From CAXMWX01 sp051008185 (lineage in GTDB: Bacteria > Pseudomonadota > Gammaproteobacteria > Eutrophobiales > Eutrophobiaceae), in assembly GCA_051008185.1 (NCBI GenBank), contig JBPCXW010000068.1, positions 1-13,132 of the forward strand: a DNA stretch of 13,132 bases, written 5' to 3'. The notes beneath the pieces were generated by a model, which worked only from the letters and a program-made list of their open reading frames with translations, made no database searches and was not told the DNA's origin. A program made the translations under genes and the position numbers. This document shows positions 7,975-13,132 of the stretch, piece by piece (the first letter of the stretch is position 1; each line of letters opens with the position of its first letter).

Positions 7975-9333
7975 TCAACCGGATTGCAACGCATCAGGCA
8001 AACGTTGCTGAATGTTGTCAAACCCGCCGTTACTCATGATGACCAGATGATCACCGGCACGCACTGAGGTTTGCAGGGCTGTGATGATGTCCGTCACGCT
8101 GTTATAGATCATACATTTGTCACCCAGTGCCGTCATCGCCTCAGCAAAATCCCAACCCAGACCGGGCGGTTCATAAAGACAAACCTGATCGGCAACGGCC
8201 AGCGAATCCGCCAGGGCCGCTTTATGCACGCCCATCTTCATCGTATTGGATCGCGGTTCCAGTGCCACGATGATCCGCCCGTCGCTGATATGCGAGCGCA
8301 GGGCCTGTAATGTTAGCCTGATGGCGGTCGGATGATGGGCGAAATCATCGTAAATATGGATACCACTAACCACATCCAGTTTCTGCAACCGCCGTTTGAC
8401 ACTTTTGAATTGCTGCAAACTTTGCGCCGCCGCCGCCGGATCAACCCCCGCATCCGAGGCGGCAATGATCGCGGCCAGCGCATTCAGCGCGTTATGCACC
8501 CCCAGCAGTTCCCATTCCACCTGTGCAACGCCCTCGCCCTGCCGCTGGATTGTGAAGCGCGAATAATCCGCACTGTCTGGTGTCAGGCTCCAGTCGGCAT
8601 CGTTTTCGGCAAAACCGATCACCCGGCTCCAGTTGCCCATCGTCAGCAAAGAGTGACAAGTATCCATGCCGCTGTTGATGATGATCCGCCCGTTGCCGGG
8701 CACCGTCCTGACCAGATGATGAAACTGCGTCAGGATGCTATCCAGATCGCGAAAAATATCCGCATGATCAAACTCTATATTGTTGATGATCAGACAGTCC
8801 GGCCGGTAATGAACAAACTTGGAACGTTTGTCAAAGAAGGCGCTGTCGTATTCATCCGCCTCAATGACAAACAGATCCGACTCACCCGCATTGGCCGAGA
8901 CGCCGAAGTTCTCCGCCACGCCGCCGATCAAAAAGCCGGGCTTTTTACCATTGGCCTGTAATATCCAGGCGAGGATGGCCGAGGTCGTGGTCTTGCCGTG
9001 GGTACCGGCGACGGCTATCACCTGCCGCCCGTGCAGGATGTGCTCTGCCAGCCACTGCGGCCCGGAGGTGTAAGCTATGCCCGCATCCAGAATATGTTCA
9101 ACCGCCGGATTGCCTCTGGACAACGCATTGCCGATGATCACCTGATCCACCCCGTCCGGAATGGTATCGGCGGCGTAACCCTCGCCAATGGCAATCCCTA
9201 GCGCATCCAGTTGCTCACTCATCGGTGGATAGACATTGGCATCACTACCCGTGACCTCGTGACCGGCCGCAAGCGCGAGTTGCGCCAGCCCGCCCATGAA
9301 AGTGCCGCCTATACCCAGCAGGTGAATCTTCAT
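7975..9333 (-). CDS. mpl: UDP-N-acetylmuramate:L-Ala-gamma-D-Glu-meso-DAP ligase
   Basis: Mpl joins the recycled tripeptide L-Ala-D-Glu-mDAP to UDP-MurNAc using ATP, returning murein fragments to synthesis in the cytoplasm. From the ATG at 9333 it is 452 residues, close to E. coli Mpl (457). The frame could run up to a TTG at 9399, but MKIHLLGIGGTFMGG is the normal family start, so I chose the ATG. The N-terminal Gly-rich loop is GIGGTFMGG (7-15) and the ATP-binding loop is GTHGKTTT (110-117). The Mur ligase centre is EADEYDSAFFDKRSKFVHY (158-176), typical of Mpl rather than MurC, followed by NNIEFDHADIF (184-194). The C-terminal DDFAHHPTAI matches the third domain. It is probably the first gene of an operon with the RnfE-like gene and nth. 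Confidence 0.96.
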   Translation of the reverse strand: MKIHLLGIGGTFMGGLAQLALAAGHEVTGSDANVYPPMSEQLDALGIAIGEGYAADTIPDGVDQVIIGNALSRGNPAVEHILDAGIAYTSGPQWLAEHILHGRQVIAVAGTHGKTTTSAILAWILQANGKKPGFLIGGVAENFGVSANAGESDLFVIEADEYDSAFFDKRSKFVHYRPDCLIINNIEFDHADIFRDLDSILTQFHHLVRTVPGNGRIIINSGMDTCHSLLTMGNWSRVIGFAENDADWSLTPDSADYSRFTIQRQGEGVAQVEWELLGVHNALNALAAIIAASDAGVDPAAAAQSLQQFKSVKRRLQKLDVVSGIHIYDDFAHHPTAIRLTLQALRSHISDGRIIVALEPRSNTMKMGVHKAALADSLAVADQVCLYEPPGLGWDFAEAMTALGDKCMIYNSVTDIITALQTSVRAGDHLVIMSNGGFDNIQQRLPDALQSG

Positions 9334-9374
9334 CTGTCGGCCCGGCCTTGCGTGATCGCTTTTACCATTGGCGC

Positions 9375-9380
9375 AGTATA
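9375..9380 (-). promoter_or_regulatory. Candidate -10 box for mpl
   Basis: The minus strand reads TATACT here, 41 bases before the mpl ATG. No good -35 stands 16-18 bases upstream (the nearest TTG-containing hexamer is ATTGTT, 14 bases away), so this is only a candidate. Confidence 0.25.
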
Positions 9381-9448
9381 GCCGTTCGGGTGGGAACAAT
9401 GCTATCCTGTCAGATGTGGCAGAGCATTAACGTATGAGACAAAAATGG

Positions 9449-9511
9449 CAATGTCCCCCCACCAAAGCAGGCTTCGCCTCCTTTGGCTCCCCCTCAAGGG
9501 GGGAGCAATAA
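9449..9511 (+). repeat. Hairpin repeat, copy B (short-loop variant)
   Basis: This has the same outer ends as copy A (CAATGTCCCCCCACC to CTCAAGGGGGGAGCAATAA) but a different, shorter core. Here CCAAAG (9462-9467) pairs with CTTTGG (9481-9486), enclosing AGGC-TTC-GCCT. The replaced core keeps its ability to pair, which suggests the folded structure is what is conserved. Upstream, TGAGACAAAAATGGCAATG (from 9435) is shared with copy D, so the element may extend leftwards. Confidence 0.78.
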
Positions 9512-9547
9512 CACCATGAGTAACCTCTAACTGGGGGGGAACGATGA

Positions 9548-9614
9548 TTGCTCCCCCCTTGAGGGGGAGCCGGTGGCACAAGGGCGTAGCCCGTAGTGGC
9601 TCCGGTGGGGGGAC
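9548..9614 (-). repeat. Hairpin repeat, copy C (inverted, long core)
   Basis: Read on the minus strand this unit runs from ATGTCCCCCCACCGGAGCC to CTCAAGGGGGGAGCAAT and closely matches copies A and D. It is opposite in orientation to copy B, with 36 bases between them, so the pair forms a large imperfect palindrome. Its core has GGAGCC/GGCTCC and GGGC/GCCC arms. Confidence 0.8.
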
Positions 9615-9688
9615 ATAAGTACTGCTCCGCTACACACACTGGACAAACCACTCCCCGACCTGTCAAAATGCGCCACACAACAGATTAC

Positions 9689-9693
9689 GGAGG
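9689..9693 (+). promoter_or_regulatory. Ribosome binding site of the lipoprotein gene
   Basis: GGAGG lies 5 bases before the GTG at 9699. This supports the non-ATG start and the plus-strand gene. Confidence 0.75.
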
Positions 9694-9698
9694 AACCT

Positions 9699-10088
9699 GT
9701 GCGCTATATTCATAACATAAGCATAATACTGATATTGATAACGGCTTGTTCTAACCGTGCCGTCAATGAACCAAACGGGCCGGAAGAGTCAATAGAACGT
9801 TTTGATACCGAAGCGATGCGTCTGGTCAATGAAACCAAACTGAGCTTCACCGGCTGTATCCGGGAACAATCTCTGGTGTTGATGGACAACCATCCTGATA
9901 TACGCGAAACCGCAGGGCTGGCCGTGGAGGCCTGCTCAGACATATTGACAGAACTGGATCAACAACTGGAAGCAAAGGGAATGTCGCCCGAGTTTCGCAA
10001 CGGCGTGACACGACAAATGAAAGGACGCTCAATTCGCAGACTGCTGCCATTGTTGATGATGGAAAAATCAAGCCGGACGGCGCAATAA
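9699..10088 (+). CDS. Small predicted lipoprotein of unknown function
   Basis: This 129-residue protein has no family I recognise. The N-terminus is a short signal peptide: Arg2, a hydrophobic run ISIILILI (7-14), and a lipobox I14-T15-A16-C17, so cleavage before Cys17 and lipidation are expected. Ser18 at the +2 position would favour outer-membrane sorting. The mature part is mostly charged and helical in character, with two further cysteines (53 and 79) that could form a disulfide. The start is GTG with a good GGAGG in front. It is the only plus-strand gene here, divergent from mpl and convergent with rppH (3 bases between stops). Coding status is supported by the signal peptide plus ribosome site. 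Confidence 0.78.
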   Translation: MRYIHNISIILILITACSNRAVNEPNGPEESIERFDTEAMRLVNETKLSFTGCIREQSLVLMDNHPDIRETAGLAVEACSDILTELDQQLEAKGMSPEFRNGVTRQMKGRSIRRLLPLLMMEKSSRTAQ

Positions 10089-10091
10089 CTC

Positions 10092-10583
10092 CTAACCCTT
10101 GAGCAAGCCCTCAAGCTCGGTCAGCGCGCGTTTATAAACGATGCGCTTGAATGACACCACCTCATCCACCGGATGCCAGAAATCTACCCAGCGCCAACCG
10201 TCAAACTCCGGCCTTCTGCACGAGGCAAGATTGAAATTGCTCTCATGCCCTACCAGTTTCAGCAAATACCATCGCTGCTTCTGGCCGATACATAACGGCG
10301 AGGCGTTCCTGCGAATATAACGCTTGGGCAGACGGTAACGCAGCCAGCCCTGGGTTGAACCCAGCACCTCCACATGTTCGGGCAATAGACCCGTCTCTTC
10401 GTGCAACTCCCTGTACATCGCATTTTCAATTGACTCATGCGGCTTGATCCCGCCTTGTGGAAACTGCCACGCATCCGAGCCAAAACGTTTGCCCCAAAAC
10501 AACTGGCCGCTACTATTACAGATAGCGATGGCCACATTGGCGCGGTAGCCGTCTGCATCTATATTGGATCGTTTGCCTGCCAT
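10092..10583 (-). CDS. rppH: RNA 5'-pyrophosphohydrolase (Nudix)
   Basis: RppH converts 5'-triphosphate ends of mRNA to monophosphate, opening them to RNase E decay. The protein has 163 residues from the ATG at 10583; a TTG directly before is also in frame but is not favoured. It has the family start IDADGYRANVAI (8-19), WQFPQGGI (39-46), a complete Nudix box (44-66, including REL-EE-GL), CIGQKQRWYLL (98-108) and PEFDGWRWV (124-132). It aligns through the E. coli core but lacks the longer C-terminal tail of E. coli RppH (176). It starts 9 bases after the mdh stop and is the last gene of gltA-mdh-rppH. That linkage to TCA genes is not the arrangement I know from enterics. Confidence 0.95.
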   Translation of the reverse strand: MAGKRSNIDADGYRANVAIAICNSSGQLFWGKRFGSDAWQFPQGGIKPHESIENAMYRELHEETGLLPEHVEVLGSTQGWLRYRLPKRYIRRNASPLCIGQKQRWYLLKLVGHESNFNLASCRRPEFDGWRWVDFWHPVDEVVSFKRIVYKRALTELEGLLKG

Positions 10584-10592
10584 CAACCGCGC

Positions 10593-11573
10593 CTAATCCA
10601 GTAAATGTTTGATCGCGTCCCTTTCCTGTTCCAACTCCGTTTGTGTGGCCTGCATCCGGGCCTCGGAAAATGCATTGATGTCCAGGCCCTGAACAATCTC
10701 ATACCCGCCGCTCTTACAGCGCACCGGGAACGAATACACAATGCCCTCGGCAATACCGTAGGAGCCATCGCTATACACCGCCATACTGGTCCAGTCATCA
10801 TCGGCCGTGCCCAGCACCCAGTCCCGCACATGATCAATAGCCGAGCCAGCCGCCGAGGCGGCACTGGATGCGCCGCGGGCCTCAATGATCTCGGCACCGC
10901 GCTTGGCCACACGGGGAATGTATTCCGATTCATACCAGTCCTGTTGCAACAGTTGCATAGCCGGTTTCCGGTCAACCAGACAGTGATGCAGATCCGGATA
11001 CTGGGTCAGCGAGTGGTTGCCCCAGATGATCATCTGCTTGATAGCGGCAACCGGCTTGGCGGTCTTTTCGGCTAACTGCGCCAGGGCGCGGTTATGATCC
11101 AGTCTGGTCATCGCGGTTATTTGTCGCGGGTTGATGTCCGGTGCATTGCTGATTGTGATCAGCGCATTGGTGTTGGCCGGGTTGCCGACCACCAGCACCC
11201 TGATATCGCGGCTGGCATGCTCATTCAGTGCCGCACCCTGGGCCGCAAAGATCGCCGCATTGCCGGCCAGCAAGTCGGCCCGCTCCATACCGGGGCCGCG
11301 CGGTTTGGCGCCGACCAGAAAGGCATAGTCAGCATCCCTGAATGCGACATTCGGATCATCACTGGTCTCAATGGAATGCAGACCGGCGAAGGCGCCGTCG
11401 TTCAACTCCATCACCACGCCCTGCAAGGCCTTCAGTGCCGGGGTAACCTCCAGCAACTGCAAGATCACAGGCTGCTCCTTGCCGAACAGGCCACCGGCGG
11501 CGATCCTGAATAGCAGTGCATAACCGATTTGACCGGCGGCACCGGTAACGGCAATTCGGACAGGTTTTTTCAT
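10593..11573 (-). CDS. mdh: Malate dehydrogenase (type 2, cytosolic-like)
   Basis: This 326-residue enzyme interconverts malate and oxaloacetate in the TCA cycle. The nucleotide-binding loop is TGAAGQIGYALLFRIA (10-25). Glu42 at the end of the second strand favours NAD over NADP (family knowledge). Substrate arginines are visible at 92 and 98 (KPRGPGMER) and 157, the nucleotide-side motif is VGNPANTNA (129-137), and the catalytic pair is Asp159 (TRLDHNRA) with His187 (GNHSLTQYPD). These features match the longer cytosolic-like class rather than the shorter E. coli Mdh (312). It begins 6 bases after the gltA stop, with at most a weak GAG ribosome site inside the gltA end, so coupled translation is likely. 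Confidence 0.97.
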   Translation of the reverse strand: MKKPVRIAVTGAAGQIGYALLFRIAAGGLFGKEQPVILQLLEVTPALKALQGVVMELNDGAFAGLHSIETSDDPNVAFRDADYAFLVGAKPRGPGMERADLLAGNAAIFAAQGAALNEHASRDIRVLVVGNPANTNALITISNAPDINPRQITAMTRLDHNRALAQLAEKTAKPVAAIKQMIIWGNHSLTQYPDLHHCLVDRKPAMQLLQQDWYESEYIPRVAKRGAEIIEARGASSAASAAGSAIDHVRDWVLGTADDDWTSMAVYSDGSYGIAEGIVYSFPVRCKSGGYEIVQGLDINAFSEARMQATQTELEQERDAIKHLLD

Positions 11574-11579
11574 TATGTC

Positions 11580-12869
11580 TCAGCGTTTATTCAAAGGCAC
11601 ATAATCCCGCGCCTTCTCACCGGTGTAAAGTTGCCGCGGGCGGCCAATGCGAAACTCAGGGTCCGCCATCAGCTCCATCCACTGGGCGACCCAACCGGCA
11701 CTGCGCGCCAGCGCAAACATCACGGTGAACATTGAAGTCGGTATCCGTAGCGCCTGATAGATGAGGCCGGAATAAAAATCCACATTGGGATAGAGTTTGC
11801 GCTCAATAAAATACTCATCTTCCATCGCGATCCGTTCCAGTTCCAGCGCAATATCAAACAAGGGCTGGTTCAACTCCATCTCCTGCAACAGATTATGGCA
11901 GGCCTCGCGGATTATCTTGGCCCTGGGATCATAATTTTTATACACCCGATGCCCGAACCCCATCAGGCGAAACGGATCGTCCTTGTCTTTGGCGCGCTCA
12001 ATGAACTGCGGGATATTTTTCGGGCTCTCTATCTGCTCCAGCATCCGGATTACCGCCTCATTGGCACCGCCATGCGTCCTGCCCCACAGGGTGACGATCC
12101 CGGCTGCGATACAGGCATAGGGATTGCTTTCCGAACTGGCGGCGAGGCGCACCGTGGAGGTGCTGGCATTTTGTTCATGATCGGCATGCAAGATGAATAA
12201 CAAATCCAGGGCACGCAGTGTCGCCGGTGACGGCTCGTACTGCTCGCTCGGCCAGGAAAAAGTCATATACATAAAATTTTCCACATGACTGCGGCTGTTA
12301 TCAGGATAGACAAACGGCAGACCTGATGCGTAGCGGTAACACTTGGAAGCGATGTTGGGCATCTTGGCAATGATTCGTCTGGCAGTGATTAGGCGGCTCT
12401 CGGGATCAAGTACATCGGTGGCATCATGGTAGTAGGAGGCAATCGCGCTGGTCACGCCCGCCATGATAGACATCGGATGCGCATCGTAGCGATAACCCCT
12501 ATAAAAATGCGACAAATGCTCATGGGTCATGGTGTGCATTTTGATGACATTTTCCCACTCTTGCAGTTGCCGGGCATCGGGTAATTCACCGTGGATCAGC
12601 AGATAGGCGACTTCAAGGTAGTTGCTGTGCTTGGCCAGATCTTCAATGGAATAGCCCCGGTGCATCAGGATGCCCTGCTCCCCATCCAGATAGGTGATGG
12701 CACTACTACAACTGGCCGTTGTCGCGTAACCCGGATCGTAGGTGAACATACCGAGATCACCGTACAGCTTCCCGGTGTTGATAACCGGGGCACCATAAGT
12801 ACCGGTTTCAACCGGACATTCAATCTGCTTACCGGTCTCGTTATCGGTGATTGTTACAGTTCTGGACAT
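11580..12869 (-). CDS. gltA: Citrate synthase
   Basis: This 429-residue enzyme condenses oxaloacetate with acetyl-CoA. Catalytic residues are His266 (WGRTHGGANE), His307 (GFGHRVYKNYDPRA) and Asp364 (YPNVDFYSG), each offset by two from E. coli His264/His305/Asp362. The HADHEQNAST block (228-237) is also present. Length and N-terminal domain match the type II, NADH-regulated hexameric class (regulation is family knowledge). The ATG at 12869 has a strong ribosome site. It leads the operon with mdh, placing production and use of oxaloacetate under one transcript. The upstream region is cut short by a repeat and an insertion sequence about 130 bases away. Confidence 0.98.
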   Translation of the reverse strand: MSRTVTITDNETGKQIECPVETGTYGAPVINTGKLYGDLGMFTYDPGYATTASCSSAITYLDGEQGILMHRGYSIEDLAKHSNYLEVAYLLIHGELPDARQLQEWENVIKMHTMTHEHLSHFYRGYRYDAHPMSIMAGVTSAIASYYHDATDVLDPESRLITARRIIAKMPNIASKCYRYASGLPFVYPDNSRSHVENFMYMTFSWPSEQYEPSPATLRALDLLFILHADHEQNASTSTVRLAASSESNPYACIAAGIVTLWGRTHGGANEAVIRMLEQIESPKNIPQFIERAKDKDDPFRLMGFGHRVYKNYDPRAKIIREACHNLLQEMELNQPLFDIALELERIAMEDEYFIERKLYPNVDFYSGLIYQALRIPTSMFTVMFALARSAGWVAQWMELMADPEFRIGRPRQLYTGEKARDYVPLNKR

Positions 12870-12875
12870 CGTGTG

Positions 12876-12881
12876 CTCCTT
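12876..12881 (-). promoter_or_regulatory. Ribosome binding site of gltA
   Basis: The minus strand reads AAGGAG six bases before the gltA ATG. It is a near-perfect Shine-Dalgarno and fixes the start. Confidence 0.85.
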
Positions 12882-12948
12882 GGCAGTGTGTCTTGTGAAA
12901 CTGCTGTTTTGGTTATATCAACCCGACAGTGTAGCGGATTAGTCTATC

Positions 12949-13003
12949 TGAGACAAATCAGCAATGTCCCCCCACCGGAGCCACTACGGGCTACGCCCTT
13001 GTG
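12949..13003 (+). repeat. Hairpin repeat, copy D, truncated
   Basis: This copy matches the reverse complement of copy C from ATGTCCCCCCACCGG through CTACGCCCTTGTG, then stops abruptly at about 13003 where the insertion sequence end begins. The second arm (GGCTCC, CTCAAGGGGGG) is missing. The upstream TGAGACAAATCAGCAATG resembles the sequence before copies A and B. Confidence 0.8.
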
Positions 13004-13006
13004 TAG

Positions 13007-13050
13007 AACCGGGCACATGGGTTACATTTGAAACCGGGCACATGGGTAAC
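13007..13050. repeat. Tandem 19-base motifs at the insertion sequence end
   Basis: AACCGGGCACATGGGTTAC at 13007-13025 recurs at 13032-13050 with one mismatch (GTAAC for GTTAC), a period of 25 bases. Such subterminal pairs are plausible transposase binding sites; this is inference. Confidence 0.8.
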
Positions 13051-13052
13051 AC

Positions 13053-13132
13053 CTAAACTGGCCGGATGACCCGGTTTTCCCGGGCATCGACCACCCCAAG
13101 ATAGACCATGCCGAAGTACAACTGCCATCGGT
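13053..13132 (-). CDS. Transposase C-terminus (partial, beyond right edge)
   Basis: The minus-strand frame entering from the right edge encodes 25 residues, RWQLYFGMVYLGVV followed by DARENRVIRPV, and stops at TAG (13053-13055). A 'W-x-x-YFG-x-V-x-LG-x-x-D' tail resembles the C-terminal end of IS481/integrase-core transposases. The stop lies 50 bases inside the proposed element end, with the tandem motifs between. Too little is visible to judge whether the gene is intact. Confidence 0.55.
   Translation of the reverse strand, partial: RWQLYFGMVYLGVVDARENRVIRPV

Larger units (their letters stand above)
9334..9698. other. Divergent spacer between mpl and the lipoprotein gene
   Basis: This 365-base region separates divergently transcribed genes and should hold promoters for both. 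Its middle is filled by two inverted copies of the hairpin repeat (9449-9511 and 9548-9614). Flanking parts are about 115 bases on the mpl side and 84 on the lipoprotein side. The mpl side contains a minus-strand TATACT. The lipoprotein side has TGGACA at about 9647 but no good -10 box at the right distance. Open frames here arise from the repeats and look non-coding. Confidence 0.6.
13002..13132 (-). mobile_element. Insertion sequence end, probably IS481-like (partial)
   Basis: The element appears to begin at TGTAGAACCGGGCACATGG, exactly where repeat copy D breaks off. It has two tandem 19-base motifs (13007-13025 and 13032-13050) and then the tail of a transposase frame. Only one end is in the window, so inverted ends and target duplication cannot be tested. 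Family assignment rests on the TGT terminus and the transposase tail, and is tentative. Confidence 0.6.

Noticed and set aside
8332..8961. Plus-strand open frame of 209 codons
   Set aside because: It is antisense to mpl, whose motifs are complete on the other strand, and its product has no recognisable features.
9334..9399. Upstream TTG start for mpl adding 22 residues
   Set aside because: The extra residues look non-conserved, and MKIHLLGIGG is the usual family N-terminus.
9427..9678. Minus-strand open frame of 83 codons in the mpl-lipoprotein spacer, and a plus-strand frame of 89 codons at 6676-6945
   Set aside because: Both contain the same YALVPPAPPQGGSN peptide, which is just the translated hairpin repeat. 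The second also runs antisense into nth.
10098..10115. CTTGAG/CTCAAG inverted repeat as a terminator for rppH or the lipoprotein gene
   Set aside because: The stem is only 6 bases, lies inside the rppH coding end and has no following T-run on either strand.
10584..10586. TTG start for rppH one codon before the ATG
   Set aside because: The ATG at 10583 directly follows and is the simpler choice.
10605..11513. Plus-strand frames of 156 and 139 codons across mdh, and a second minus-strand frame at 10583-10975
   Set aside because: These are shadows of mdh, whose catalytic residues are intact in its own frame.
12901..12948. gltA promoter in the leader
   Set aside because: A minus-strand TATAAC is present, but no -35 stands at a proper distance, so I do not call it.
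1..13132. CRISPR arrays, tRNA and rRNA genes
   Set aside because: No regularly spaced direct repeats with unique spacers and no tRNA-like or rRNA sequence were seen; the only tandem repeat is the two-unit motif at the insertion sequence end.

Overview
The window looks like chromosomal DNA from a gammaproteobacterium. The support is an Mpl-type murein ligase, an RppH-type Nudix hydrolase, a hexameric-type citrate synthase and an RnfE-like gene overlapping nth, which is a classic gammaproteobacterial neighbourhood. Genus cannot be told from the sequence. Almost all genes lie on the minus strand; one small lipoprotein gene is on the plus strand.

Region 1 (1-6557, minus) is a compact defence-type operon. 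In transcription order it holds a beta-class adenine methyltransferase (mod-like), a TcmP-type 'three-Cys-motif partner protein', a DUF5131 (Gp37/Gp68) three-Cys protein with a CX6CX2C motif, and a DEAD/DEAH helicase-type restriction subunit. The last gene runs off the left edge. The first three genes overlap by 4 and 8 bases and the fourth follows after 41 bases. This is a type III-like restriction-modification system with a TcmP/three-Cys pair placed between its modification and restriction subunits. tcmP and the central part of mod are clearly more AT-rich than their surroundings, so the operon looks mosaic.

Region 2 (6558-9333, minus) is a housekeeping operon of mpl (peptidoglycan recycling), a lone RnfE/NqrD-family membrane protein, and nth (endonuclease III). 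The gaps are 6 bases and a 4-base GTGA overlap. The 227-base gap between nth and mod carries a GC-rich hairpin repeat.

Region 3 (9334-10088) is a 365-base divergent spacer with two copies of the same repeat in opposite orientation, then a small predicted lipoprotein gene on the plus strand.

Region 4 (10092-12869, minus) is a tight gltA-mdh-rppH operon: two consecutive TCA-cycle enzymes and the RNA 5'-pyrophosphohydrolase. It converges on the lipoprotein gene with only 3 bases between the two stop codons.

Region 5 (12870-13132) holds the gltA leader, a fourth repeat copy that breaks off abruptly, and the end of an insertion sequence. That end has two tandem 19-base motifs and the last codons of a probable IS481-like transposase, which continues past the right edge. 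No tRNA, rRNA or CRISPR array was seen.
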